Shown here: one piece after another, positions 35,334-45,032 of the stretch
How positions within the stretch are numbered: position 1 is the first letter of the stretch
Layout: every line of letters starts with the position of its first letter
Source: Achromobacter pestifer
GTDB taxonomy: Bacteria > Pseudomonadota > Gammaproteobacteria > Burkholderiales > Burkholderiaceae_B
Assembly (NCBI RefSeq): GCF_013267355.1
Contig: NZ_CP053985.1
Span: 2,852,001 to 2,916,000, forward strand
DNA length: 64,000 nt
Direction: 5' to 3'
Made by a program: the position numbers and the translations under genes
The notes under the pieces: model-generated
Told to the model about the DNA's origin: nothing
The model's input: the letters and a program-made list of their open reading frames with translations, nothing else
Databases searched by the model: none

Positions 35334-36755
35334 ATGCCCGGCATGACGCTGTACGACAAACTGGTGGCCAGCCATGAGGTGGCCCGGATCGACGACGAGC
35401 ACATCCTGCTCTACGTCGACCTGCACATCATGAACGAATACACCAGCCCGCAAGCCTTCAGCGGCCTGGCTGCGCGCGGGCGCGGCGTGCTGCGTCCCGG
35501 GCAGCAGATGGCGGTGGTGGACCACATCATCCCCACGCATCCGGTGCCGGCGGCGCTGCGCGTGATCGCCGACGATGCCTCGTCGCGCCAGGCGCTCAAC
35601 CTCAAGCGCAATTGCGACGAGCAAGGCATCGCGCTGTTCGACACCACCGATCCGCTGCAAGGCATCGAACATGTGATCGCGCCCGAGCATGGCATGGTGC
35701 TGCCGGGCATGGTGGTGCTGTGCGGCGACAGCCACACCACCACCTATGGCGCGCTGGGCGCGCTGGGCTTCGGCATCGGCACGTCCGAAGTCGAACATGT
35801 GCTGGCCACGCAGACGCTGGCGTACCGGGTGGCGCGCAACATGCGCATCCGCGTCGACGGCTCGCTGTCCGCCGGCGTCACGGCCAAGGACCTGGTGATC
35901 TGCATCGTGCACCGCATCGGCGCGCAGGGCGCGCGCGGCCACGCGGTGGAGTTCTGCGGCGAGGCCATCGCCGCGCTGTCCGCCGAGGCCCGCATGACCT
36001 TGTGCAACATGACGGTGGAGGCCGGCGCCCGCGCCGCGCTGATCGCGCCGGATGCCACCACCGAGGCCTACGTCATCACGCATGCGCCCGAACTGCATGG
36101 CGAGACCTTGTCGCAGGCGCGCGCCTATTGGGCCACGCTGCGGTCGGACGCGGACGTCGTGTTCGATGCGGAGCACGCGCTGGACGCTGCCGCGATCGCG
36201 CCCTTCGTCACCTGGGGCACCAGTCCGGACCAAGCCATGCCGGTGGACGGCGTGGTGCCGGATCCGCAGGCGGAGCCGGATGCGCTGGCCCGGTTGGCGC
36301 TGGAGAAGGCCATGGACTACATCGGCCTGGCGCCTGGCATGCCGATAGCCGGTGTGCCGATAGACCGCGTGTTCATCGGCTCCTGCACCAACGGGCGCAT
36401 CGAAGACCTGCGCGCGGCGGCAGCGGTCGTGCGCGGCCGCAAGGTCGCGGCGGGCGTGCGGGCCATGGTGGTGCCCGGATCGGGCGCGGTGCGCGCGCAG
36501 GCCGAGGCCGAGGGCATTGCGGCGCAATTGATCGAGGCCGGCTTCGAGTGGCGCCAGCCCGGCTGTTCCATGTGCCTGGCCATGAATGACGACGTGCTCA
36601 GTCCGGGCGAGCGCTGCGCCTCCACCACCAACCGCAATTTCGAAGGCCGCCAGGGGCGCGCTGGCCGCACGCACCTGATGTCTCCGGCCATGGCAGCCGC
36701 CGCCGCGCTGGCCGGCCGCATCGTCGACGTCCGCGCCTGGGAGCAACAAGCATGA
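35334..36755 (+). CDS. leuC: Aconitase-family dehydratase large subunit (LeuC-like)
   Basis: This 473-aa subunit carries the three cysteine ligands of the 4Fe-4S cluster: one in GSCTNGRIEDL, and the two of QPGCSMCLAMN. HTTTYGALGALGFGIG and ERCASTTNRNFEGRQG also match isopropylmalate dehydratase large subunits. With the next gene it forms a two-subunit hydro-lyase. The absence of leuB, and the location beside a Bug protein and a LysR regulator, suggest a paralogue of the biosynthetic enzyme acting on another hydroxy acid (for example a methylmalate or dimethylmalate type). Substrate is an inference. Confidence 0.9.
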   Translation: MPGMTLYDKLVASHEVARIDDEHILLYVDLHIMNEYTSPQAFSGLAARGRGVLRPGQQMAVVDHIIPTHPVPAALRVIADDASSRQALNLKRNCDEQGIALFDTTDPLQGIEHVIAPEHGMVLPGMVVLCGDSHTTTYGALGALGFGIGTSEVEHVLATQTLAYRVARNMRIRVDGSLSAGVTAKDLVICIVHRIGAQGARGHAVEFCGEAIAALSAEARMTLCNMTVEAGARAALIAPDATTEAYVITHAPELHGETLSQARAYWATLRSDADVVFDAEHALDAAAIAPFVTWGTSPDQAMPVDGVVPDPQAEPDALARLALEKAMDYIGLAPGMPIAGVPIDRVFIGSCTNGRIEDLRAAAAVVRGRKVAAGVRAMVVPGSGAVRAQAEAEGIAAQLIEAGFEWRQPGCSMCLAMNDDVLSPGERCASTTNRNFEGRQGRAGRTHLMSPAMAAAAALAGRIVDVRAWEQQA

Positions 36756-37399
36756 CCGCAACCATCAACGGCGTCGCCGCGCCGCTGCCTTTCTCCAATC
36801 TGGACACCGACCAGATCATGCCCAAGCAGTTCTTGCGCATCATCGACAAGGCGGGGCTGGACCGTGGCCTGCTGCACGACCTGCGCTTCGACGCCGCCGG
36901 CGCGCCCAGGCCCGATTTCGTGCTGAACCAACCCGCCTATGCCGGCGCATCCATCGTGGTGGCGGGACCGAACTTCGGTTGCGGCTCCAGCCGCGAGCAT
37001 GCGGTATGGGGCCTGCAGCAGTTCGGCATCCGTGCGGTGATCGCGCCCAGTTTCGGTGAAATCTTCTACTTCAATGCCGTGAACAACGGCCTGCTGTTGA
37101 TCAGCCTGGCGCCTGCCGAGATCGACGCCTTGCTCGCCAGGGTGTCCAATACGGCCACCAACCGCGTCGGCATCGACGTGGCGGCTGGGCGCGTCACAGC
37201 CGCGGACGGCTGGACCGCGGCGTTCACGCTGCCCGAGCGGCACCGCCGCATGTATGTGCAAGGGCAGGACATGGTGGGCGCATCATTGCAGCAGCTGGAC
37301 GAGGTGGAACGTTTCGAGGCGCGCCATTGGGCGCGGCATCCCTGGATGAAAGACCTGGCGCGCCGCGTGCGCGACCGCCTGGACCGAGAGGCCGTATGA
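36752..37399 (+). CDS. leuD: Aconitase-family dehydratase small subunit (LeuD-like)
   Basis: This 215-aa swivel-domain protein starts 4 bp inside the large-subunit gene. It contains NLDTDQIMPKQFL and the key GPNFGCGSSREHAVWGLQQFGI that positions the substrate. Length fits LeuD (E. coli 201 aa). Its stop overlaps the following hydrolase ATG (ATGA), so the three genes are coupled. Whether the pair makes leucine or a catabolic intermediate is unresolved; context favours catabolism. Confidence 0.9.
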   Translation: MTATINGVAAPLPFSNLDTDQIMPKQFLRIIDKAGLDRGLLHDLRFDAAGAPRPDFVLNQPAYAGASIVVAGPNFGCGSSREHAVWGLQQFGIRAVIAPSFGEIFYFNAVNNGLLLISLAPAEIDALLARVSNTATNRVGIDVAAGRVTAADGWTAAFTLPERHRRMYVQGQDMVGASLQQLDEVERFEARHWARHPWMKDLARRVRDRLDREAV

Positions 37400-38283
37400 C
37401 GACATTTTTCGACCTGCCCGTGCGCCGCATCGCCGCCAACGGCATCGAGATCGCCGCGCGCGTGGACGGCTCGGGCCCGCCGCTGCTGTTGCTGCACGGG
37501 CATCCCCAGACCCACGCCATCTGGCACCGCGTCTGGCCGGAACTGACGCGCTACCGCAGCTGCGTGGCGGCGGATCTGCGCGGCTACGGAGACAGCGACA
37601 AGCCCGCCGCGTCGCCGGACCACTCAGCCCATTCCAAGCGCGAGATGGCGGCCGACATGGCCGGGTTGATGCGCGCCCTGGGCCACGAGCGCTTCGAGGT
37701 GCTGGCGCATGACCGCGGCGCGCGCGTGGCGCACCGGCTGGCGCTGGACCATCCCGCCGCCGTCAGCCGCATGATGCTGCTGGACATCGCGCCCACGCTG
37801 GACATGTACGAAGGCACCACGCGCGCCTTCGCCCAGGCCTATTTCCACTGGTTCTGGCTGATCCAGCCGGCGCCGCTGCCCGAAACCATGATCGAACGCG
37901 ACCCGGTGTTCTACCTGCGTTCCGTGATGGGCGGACGGCCCGGCGGGCTGGCGCATTTTTCCGCCGAGGCGATGGCCGAATACGAACGCGCCGCGCGCCT
38001 GCCCGGCTGGGCTGCGGGCCTCTGCGAGGACTACCGCGCCTCCGCCACGCTGGACCTGGAGCACGACCGCGCCGGCCGGACCGCCGGCGAGCGCTTGCGG
38101 CTGCCGCTGCGCGTGCTGTGGGGCGAGCGCGGCGCGGTGGGCCGGAACTTCGACGTGCTGGCGCTGTGGCGCGCGGTGGCTGACGAGGTGTCCGGCGGTC
38201 CGCTGCCGGGCGCGCACTACCTGGCGGAAGAGTGCCCGGACGCGCTGCTGGCCCAGGCGGGGGCGTTTTTCGGCTGGCGCTGA
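37396..38283 (+). CDS. Alpha/beta hydrolase, haloacetate-dehalogenase-like
   Basis: This 295-aa hydrolase has an Asp nucleophile: D106 in AHDRGAR. The neighbouring R107 and R110 match the carboxylate-binding arginines of fluoroacetate dehalogenase (D110, R111, R114 in Rhodopseudomonas). HGHPQTH, ADLRGYGDSDKP and the late His in PGAHYLAEE complete the pattern. It could dehalogenate a haloacid or open another ester-like bond of the LeuCD-type product. It is coupled to leuD by a 4-bp overlap and ends the operon. Confidence 0.88.
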   Translation: MTTFFDLPVRRIAANGIEIAARVDGSGPPLLLLHGHPQTHAIWHRVWPELTRYRSCVAADLRGYGDSDKPAASPDHSAHSKREMAADMAGLMRALGHERFEVLAHDRGARVAHRLALDHPAAVSRMMLLDIAPTLDMYEGTTRAFAQAYFHWFWLIQPAPLPETMIERDPVFYLRSVMGGRPGGLAHFSAEAMAEYERAARLPGWAAGLCEDYRASATLDLEHDRAGRTAGERLRLPLRVLWGERGAVGRNFDVLALWRAVADEVSGGPLPGAHYLAEECPDALLAQAGAFFGWR

Positions 38284-38296
38284 CGGGGCCGCCGCC

Positions 38297-38311
38297 GGGG
38301 TGTAGCACCCC
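38297..38311. terminator. Small hairpin after hydrolase gene
   Basis: A perfect 6-bp stem (GGGGTG/CACCCC) with a TAG loop follows the hydrolase stop by 13 bp. It has no T run. It may end the LysR-controlled operon before the DUF1289 gene. Confidence 0.4.
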
Positions 38312-38392
38312 AGCTGCGGGCTGGCGCTGAAGCCCGGGCGGGGCATAGGGCCTTCCAAAAAGGGACATACTGCCGGTGTTAACCTACGGTCG

Positions 38393-38629
38393 ATGAATCA
38401 GCACCACGTCGACCTCTCCAAACTGCCAGACCCCGAAGACGCGCAACGCGCCTTCAAGGCCACGGATTCGCCGTGCGTGGCCGTCTGCTCCACGCTGTTT
38501 GACGACATCTGCCGCGGCTGCGGCCGCACCGCCATGGAAGTCGCCAACTGGGTCTTCATGACGGAAGAGGAAAAGCGCGAAGTCTGGGTGCGCATCACGG
38601 CGCAAGGGTATCCCCGCCGCAACAACTAG
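38393..38629 (+). CDS. DUF1289 family protein
   Basis: This 78-aa protein fits DUF1289 by size and cysteine layout (SPCVAVC, then ICRGCGRTAMEVANW), suggesting a metal-binding or Fe-S-like knuckle. The C-terminal EEEKREVWVRI is also typical. The family has no assigned role. The first ATG at 38393 is used. It stands alone between the hydrolase operon and a glycosyltransferase gene. Confidence 0.88.
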   Translation: MNQHHVDLSKLPDPEDAQRAFKATDSPCVAVCSTLFDDICRGCGRTAMEVANWVFMTEEEKREVWVRITAQGYPRRNN

Positions 38630-38708
38630 CATCCGGCCGCGCAGGCCGTCTTGGGCATGTCACATGGCGCGGGCTAAATCGCGCTTATCGCCCACTTCCG
38701 GCTCCATC

Positions 38709-39806
38709 ATGCGCATCGTCCTGGTCACGGATGCCTGGCATCCGCAAGTCAATGGCGTCGTCCGCACCTGGACGACCATGCAGCAGATCCTTGAAGAATG
38801 GGGCCACGAGCTGATCGTGGTGAACCCGCAGGGCAGCCGCACCGTGCCGGCGCCCTCCGAGCCGGACCTGCGGCTGTGTTTGCAGCCCGGCCGGCAATTG
38901 CGCCGCATTCTGGGCGACATCGTGCCCGACGCCCTGCACATCGCCACCGAAGGTCCGCTGGGCCTGGCCGCGCGCCGCATGGCGCTGGCGCGGGGCTGGC
39001 GCTTCACGACCTCGTTCCACACCATGTTCCCGGACTACCTGCAGGCGCGCATGGGCATTCCCGCCGCCTTGCCGTGGCGCTATCTGCGCTGGTTCCACCG
39101 GCCTTCGCAGCGGGTGCTGGTGCCTACGCCCACGGTGCGCGACGTGCTGGCGCGGCGCGGCCTGGCGAATCTGCAGATCTGGTCGCGCGGCGTGGATCCG
39201 CGCAAGTTCCAGCCGGGCGCCGACCAGGCGTTCCCCGATCTGCCCCGTCCCGTATTCCTGAGCGTGGGCCGCGTGGCGCGCGAAAAGAATCTGGACGCCT
39301 TCCTGTCGCTGGACCTGCCGGGCAGCAAGGTGGTGGTGGGCGCGGGGCCGGATGAGGCGCGGCTGAAGAAGCGCTTTCCCGGCGCCATTTTCATGGGGAT
39401 GCGGCACGACCAGGCGTTGCCCGCCTTGTACGGGTCGGCCGACGTCTTCGTGTTTCCCAGCCTGACGGACACCTTTGGCCTGGTCATGCTGGAGGCCATG
39501 GCCTGCGGCACGCCGGTAGCCGCCTTCCGCAGCGAAGCGCCGCTGGCGGTGGTGGCCCAGGGCGTCACCGGTTTCCTGGATGAAGACCTGGGCCACGCCT
39601 GCCGCGCGGCCCAGGCATTGGACCGTCATGCGGTGCGCGAACACGCGCTGACGCGCAGCTGGGACTCGGTCGCCTCGACCCTGCTGGCTGCACTGGTGCC
39701 GCTGGACGGGAGCGCGCGCGGCGCGGAGATGTTTTGCGTGCCCGAAGAGGCGGCGCCAGCCAGGCGGCCCGGCGGTGAAATGCCCGCCAGGGAGCCAGGG
39801 GTTTGA
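38709..39806 (+). CDS. Glycosyltransferase family 4
   Basis: This 365-aa enzyme has the GT-B fold. The N-terminal segment is MRIVLVTDAWHPQVNGVVRTW, the acceptor His is in TTSFHTMFPDY, the central RGVDPRKF is present, and the donor site SLTDTFGLVMLEAMACGTPV contains the E-x7-E-type motif. It is closest in style to alpha-mannosyl- or SQDG-synthase-like enzymes that build glycolipids. ATG 38709 begins directly at beta strand 1, whereas ATG 38664 would add 15 residues. The last about 30 residues are a low-complexity tail. Confidence 0.9.
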   Translation: MRIVLVTDAWHPQVNGVVRTWTTMQQILEEWGHELIVVNPQGSRTVPAPSEPDLRLCLQPGRQLRRILGDIVPDALHIATEGPLGLAARRMALARGWRFTTSFHTMFPDYLQARMGIPAALPWRYLRWFHRPSQRVLVPTPTVRDVLARRGLANLQIWSRGVDPRKFQPGADQAFPDLPRPVFLSVGRVAREKNLDAFLSLDLPGSKVVVGAGPDEARLKKRFPGAIFMGMRHDQALPALYGSADVFVFPSLTDTFGLVMLEAMACGTPVAAFRSEAPLAVVAQGVTGFLDEDLGHACRAAQALDRHAVREHALTRSWDSVASTLLAALVPLDGSARGAEMFCVPEEAAPARRPGGEMPAREPGV

Positions 39807-39843
39807 TCCTTGCGGGACGGTTCCCGGGTACAATGCCCGGCAA

Positions 39844-39972
39844 TCCTGAGGAGCGTTGCGACGACCCTGCGGTTCCCTCCAGCCAGTACGGCGGTGGAAC
39901 CAGGCTCGCCAGGCTCAGGAATCCTTGTTCAAGCGGCGCGCCTTGCGCGGCGCTACAGCAACGGCGCTCACC
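39844..39972 (+). promoter_or_regulatory. SAH riboswitch
   Basis: The leader of ahcY contains the conserved elements of the S-adenosylhomocysteine riboswitch, in order. CTGAGGAGCGTTGCGAC opens the RNA, its P1 partner CTCAGG follows at 39914-39919 inside CAGGCTCAGGA, and AACGGCGCTCACC closes it at 39960-39972. P1 is TCCTGAG pairing with CTCAGGA. The GCTC near the end can pair with the GAGC of the opening segment. The class is known to turn on ahcY and related genes when SAH accumulates. A -10 element TACAAT lies just upstream (39829-39834). Confidence 0.93.
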
Positions 39973-40076
39973 TTTGTCGCATATGGCGGGAAAGGCGAGC
40001 ACTCGACTGTCGTGGTGTATTCGCGTTGTCCGGCCATATCGTGCGCCGTTCGTATTTCACGTGGAGCCTACACACC

Positions 40077-41495
<1,419 letters not shown>

Positions 41496-41511
41496 TGGTT
41501 GTAGCAAAATA

Positions 41512-41585
41512 GGAAAGTGCCGCGCCATGTCGGCGCGGGCTTTCCGGTCTGCAGGACCTCTGCCGCGAACGTATCGCCGCGGCAG
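41512..41585 (+). other. Two intercistronic hairpins between ahcY and holin-like gene
   Basis: The 120-bp gap contains two strong hairpins. The first is a 41512-41545 stem (GGAAAG, then CCGCGCC, paired with their complements). The second is at 41560-41585 (CTGCCGCG with complement, ten-base loop). Neither has a T run, so they probably stabilise or process the mRNA rather than end it. Confidence 0.6.
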
Positions 41586-41615
41586 GGCCAGCGGGCTCAC
41601 AACAGGAGGTCGAAC

Positions 41616-41951
41616 ATGGCATTGATACTCGTCTGGATCCTGAACGCGGTGGCCTTGCTGGCCGTTGCCTATCTGCTGCCCGGCATCACCGTGGCCAGCT
41701 TCGGATCGGCGCTCATCGCCGCGCTGGTGCTGGGCCTGGTCAACATGCTGGTCAAGCCGGTGCTGGTGCTGCTGACGCTGCCCATCACGATCGTCACTCT
41801 CGGTCTCTTCCTCATTGTCATCAACGCCTTGTTGTTCTGGTTCGTCGGCTCCGTGCTGAAGGGCTTCCAGGTCAACGGGTTCTGGTGGGCCGTGGGTGGT
41901 GCGATCCTGTACAGCATCATCTCTGGCCTGCTCACGAAGCTGATTCCCTAA
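41616..41951 (+). CDS. Phage-holin-4-type (PF04020-like) membrane protein
   Basis: This 111-aa protein has four predicted helices and matches the 'phage holin family' of chromosomal membrane proteins: LVWILNAVALLAVAYLLPGI, NMLVKPVLVLLTLPITI and VTLGLFLIVINALLFW. It is not a phage gene; similar genes lie between ahcY and metF in other Burkholderiales. A strong AGGAGGT ribosome site precedes it. Its stop overlaps the metF start by one base (TAATG). Function is unknown. Confidence 0.9.
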   Translation: MALILVWILNAVALLAVAYLLPGITVASFGSALIAALVLGLVNMLVKPVLVLLTLPITIVTLGLFLIVINALLFWFVGSVLKGFQVNGFWWAVGGAILYSIISGLLTKLIP

Positions 41952-42799
41952 TGTCTGACTCGACTACTCCCGCTTTCAGTCTGGAATTCTTCCCCCCGCG
42001 CGACCTGGCCGGCCAGGAACGGCTGGTGCGCGCGGCCAAGCAGATGCTGGCCATCCAGCCCAAGTACGTCAGCGTGACCTTCGGCGCGGGCGGCTCCACC
42101 CGCGCCGGCACGGCGGACGCCGTGCGCACGCTGCGCAACCTGGGCTGCGATGCGGCGCCGCACCTGTCGTGCGTCGGCGCATCGCGCCAGGACCTGCGGG
42201 ACATCCTCCAGGCCTACAAGAACGACGGCGTGCGGCGCGTGGTGGCCCTGCGCGGCGACATGCCCTCGGGCATGGGCGGCGACGCGGGCGAGCTGCGCCA
42301 TGCCAACGAGCTGGTGTCGTTCATCCGCGAGGAAACGGGCGACTGGTTCCACATCGAAGTCGCGGCCTATCCCGAAATGCATCCCCAGGCGACCAATCCC
42401 TCGGCCGACCTGGACCATTTCGTGAACAAGGTGAAAGCTGGCGCCGACGCGGCCATCACGCAGTACTTCTTCAATGCCGACGCTTACTTCGACTTCGTTG
42501 ACCGGGCCCAGGCCAAGGGCGTGAACGTGCCCATCGTGCCGGGCATCATGCCCATCACGAACCATACGCAGCTGCTGCGCTTCTCGGAAATGTGCGGTGC
42601 GGAAGTGCCGCGCTGGATCCGCCTGCGTTTGGCCGAGTTTGGCGACGACAAGGCCTCCATCCGCGCCTTCGGCGTGGACGTGGTGACCGAGCTGTGCCAG
42701 ACGCTGCTGGACAACGGCGCGCCGGGCGTGCATTTCTACACCTTGAACCACGCGGAAGCGCCGCTGGCGGTGTGGAAGGAACTGGCGGTGCAGGCGTAA
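41951..42799 (+). CDS. metF: 5,10-methylenetetrahydrofolate reductase
   Basis: This 282-aa FAD-dependent TIM-barrel enzyme makes 5-methyl-THF, the methyl donor that turns homocysteine (from AhcY) back into methionine. SLEFFPPRD near the N terminus, SVTFGAGGSTR, ALRGDMP, AITQYFFNADAY and VPGIMPITN are classic MetF motifs. It begins at ATG 41951, overlapping the holin-like stop. It ends in a strong terminator. The operon thus supports the SAM cycle under SAH control. Confidence 0.96.
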   Translation: MSDSTTPAFSLEFFPPRDLAGQERLVRAAKQMLAIQPKYVSVTFGAGGSTRAGTADAVRTLRNLGCDAAPHLSCVGASRQDLRDILQAYKNDGVRRVVALRGDMPSGMGGDAGELRHANELVSFIREETGDWFHIEVAAYPEMHPQATNPSADLDHFVNKVKAGADAAITQYFFNADAYFDFVDRAQAKGVNVPIVPGIMPITNHTQLLRFSEMCGAEVPRWIRLRLAEFGDDKASIRAFGVDVVTELCQTLLDNGAPGVHFYTLNHAEAPLAVWKELAVQA

Positions 42800-42823
42800 C
42801 GGCTGCACGCCACCATGAAGGCC

Positions 42824-42853
42824 AAGCCCACCCGCAAGGGTGGGCTTTTCTTT
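42824..42853. terminator. Terminator after metF
   Basis: A perfect 10-bp stem (AAGCCCACCC and complement) with a GCAA tetraloop is followed by TTCTTT. It ends the metF operon and can also serve the convergent Bug gene. Confidence 0.9.
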
Positions 42854-42868
42854 GGGCAAGCCTGCCGC

Positions 42869-43843
42869 TCACTCCGGCTGGATGCCCGCCTGCCGGATCT
42901 GCTGGCCCCAGGCGTCGTACTGGCTGCGCACGAACTGCTGCAAGGGATCGCCCGTGGCCAGATCGGGCTCCATGCCCATGGCGCGCAGCTTCTCCTGGAT
43001 CGCGGGTTGCTGCATCGTGGCCGTCAGTTGCTCGGACCACCAGTTCGCGGCCTCGGGCGCCAGGCCGCCGGGGCCGGCCACGCCGATCCAGCCAGTCAGG
43101 TCCAGGCTGCCCATGCCCAGTTCCTGGGCGGTGGGCACCGCCGGCAGGATGGTCGAACGCTTGCTGGAAACCAGGGCCACGGCGTTCAGGTTCTTGGCGC
43201 GGATCTGCGGCAGCACGGCCCCCAGATCGGCCGCCACGAAATCGATGCGCCCGCCCAGCAGGTCCGTGATGGCGGCTGGTTGGCCTTTGTAGGGCACGGC
43301 CAGCACTTCGGCGCCCGCTGCGCGGCTGAACGCCGCCGCGACCACCTGGCCCGTGCCCGAGCCATAGCCGCTGGTCACCGAGTTCGGCTTTTCCTTGGCC
43401 GCCGCCACCAGCTGGCGCGCATCGCCATGCTGGCCGGCGGCGCGGGTGACGATGACCACGTCGAAGCGCACCACGCGCCCGACCTGGGTGAAGTCCTTCA
43501 TGGCGTCGTAGCGCTGGAAGGCCTTGGACAGGTAGGGACCGGACGAACTGGTGGCGCTGGAGCTCGGCATCATGGTGTAGCCGTCGGGCGCGGCCCGCGC
43601 CACGGTGTCCACGCCCAGCACGCCCAGCGCGCCCGGCTTGTTCTCGACGACGATCTGCGCGCCGGTGCGGGCGCGGATATCGTCGACCACCACGCGCGAA
43701 ACGTTGTCGATGGTGCTGCCGGCGGGAAAGCCGACCACGAAATGGATGGGCTTGTCCGCCTGCGGATAGCCAGGGGCCGCGCCCGACAGCGAGGGCAGGC
43801 ACAGCGCGGCGGCGATCAGGGTGGTTTGAATGGTGTTTTTCAT
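42869..43843 (-). CDS. Bug-family binding protein (C5-dicarboxylate cluster)
   Basis: This 324-aa periplasmic protein has a signal peptide (cleavage near GAAPGYPQ) and the Bug pattern KPIHFVVGFPAGSTIDNVSR, VVENKPGALGVLG, then GWIGVAGPGGLAPEA. Bug proteins bind acids for tripartite tricarboxylate transporters. It is the last gene of the IclR-MaoC-CitE-CaiB unit, 29 bp after the CoA transferase, and is presumed to take up the substrate of that pathway. No TctA/TctB membrane genes are present in the window. Confidence 0.9.
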   Translation of the reverse strand: MKNTIQTTLIAAALCLPSLSGAAPGYPQADKPIHFVVGFPAGSTIDNVSRVVVDDIRARTGAQIVVENKPGALGVLGVDTVARAAPDGYTMMPSSSATSSSGPYLSKAFQRYDAMKDFTQVGRVVRFDVVIVTRAAGQHGDARQLVAAAKEKPNSVTSGYGSGTGQVVAAAFSRAAGAEVLAVPYKGQPAAITDLLGGRIDFVAADLGAVLPQIRAKNLNAVALVSSKRSTILPAVPTAQELGMGSLDLTGWIGVAGPGGLAPEAANWWSEQLTATMQQPAIQEKLRAMGMEPDLATGDPLQQFVRSQYDAWGQQIRQAGIQPE

Positions 43844-43872
43844 GTTTGTCTCCTCGTGCTTGGGGCCTGGAC

Positions 43873-45030
43873 TCAGGACCTCCGGCCGGCCTGGGCTTCA
43901 ACCAGGATCTCGGCCGTGTGTTCGCCCAGCCCGGGCGGATGCCGCCGGATCTCGGCCGGCGTGCGGCTGAACCTGACGGGCAGGCCCGCCTGGATCAGGC
44001 GCCCTTCGGTGGGGTGCTCGGATTCATGCCAGAAACCGGTGGCGCGCAGATGCGGATCGGCCAGCAATTCCTCGAAGCCGTTGACCGGCGCGTAGGGAAT
44101 GTCGGCGGTCGCCAGCAGCTCGGTCCATTGCGCCGTGGTGCGCTCGCCCAACACGCTTTCGACGTAGCGGTACAGCTCGGGGAAATGCTGGCTGCGGCTG
44201 TTGAGCGTCAGGTAGCGCGGGTCCTGCGCCATCTCGGGATTGCCGGCCAGCGCGAAGAAGCGCTGCCATTGCGGCGTGGTGTAGGGCACCACGCTCATGA
44301 ACCCGTCGCGGGTGCGGAAGGGGCGGCGGTACTCGTTGAGCAGGCGCGTGTAGCCCGCCGGCCCTTCGGGCGGCACGAAGGTCAGTCCGGCCAGATGCTC
44401 GGGCGCCAGGAAGGCCACCATGCATTCGAACATCGGCACTTCCACGGCCTGGCCGCCCGCGCCGCGTTCGCGCGCCAGCAGGGCGCTGGTCACGGCGTTG
44501 GCCACGTACAGCGCCACCACCTTGTCGGCGACCACGGAATTGACGTAGCGCGGCGCCTCGGCGCCCGCGCCGCCTTGCAGCCAGGCCATGCCGGACGCGG
44601 CCTGGATGGTGTCGTCGATGGCGGCGCGTCCCGCGTAGGGGCCTTGCTCCGAATAGCCGTAGCAGGCGCAATAGACCAGCTCCGGGAAGCGCCCCTGCAG
44701 CGTGGCGTAGTCCAGCCCCAGGCGGCGCATGGCCGGCGCGCGCATGTTGGAGATGAACACGTCGGCGCCGCCGATCAGCGCTTCCAGCTGCGCGCGGCCC
44801 TCGGCGGTCTTGGCGTCGATCACCGCGCTGCGCTTGTTGCGGTTCAGGTTCAGATGGGTATGGCTCATGGCGGCGTGGCGTTGCGGCGTGACGTGGCGGA
44901 ACACGTCGCCCTCCGCGGATTCCACCTTGATCACGTCGGCGCCCATGTCGCCCAGCATCTGGGTCGCCATGGGCCCCATGCCGACGCTGGTCATGTCGAT
45001 GACGCGTATGCCGTGCAGCGGTCCGGCCAT
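43873..45030 (-). CDS. CaiB/BaiF family CoA transferase
   Basis: This 385-aa family-III CoA transferase moves CoA from a donor (usually succinyl-CoA) to a carboxylic acid. It has the family patterns GIRVIDMTSVGMGPMATQML, the catalytic Asp region CYGYSEQGPYAGRAAIDDTI, and EVPMFECMVAFL. The frame is open another 226 codons upstream but overlaps the CitE gene; ATG 45030 fits. With CitE and MaoC it makes a pathway like itaconate or mesaconate degradation: acid activation, hydration, then cleavage of citramalyl-CoA to acetyl-CoA and pyruvate. Substrate is inferred. Confidence 0.9.
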   Translation of the reverse strand: MAGPLHGIRVIDMTSVGMGPMATQMLGDMGADVIKVESAEGDVFRHVTPQRHAAMSHTHLNLNRNKRSAVIDAKTAEGRAQLEALIGGADVFISNMRAPAMRRLGLDYATLQGRFPELVYCACYGYSEQGPYAGRAAIDDTIQAASGMAWLQGGAGAEAPRYVNSVVADKVVALYVANAVTSALLARERGAGGQAVEVPMFECMVAFLAPEHLAGLTFVPPEGPAGYTRLLNEYRRPFRTRDGFMSVVPYTTPQWQRFFALAGNPEMAQDPRYLTLNSRSQHFPELYRYVESVLGERTTAQWTELLATADIPYAPVNGFEELLADPHLRATGFWHESEHPTEGRLIQAGLPVRFSRTPAEIRRHPPGLGEHTAEILVEAQAGRRS

Positions 45031-45032
45031 GG

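Noticed and set aside
41616..41951. Prophage remnant suggested by the holin-like gene
   Set aside because: No other phage genes are near, and the gene is embedded in the ahcY-metF operon, so it is a chromosomal membrane-protein family.
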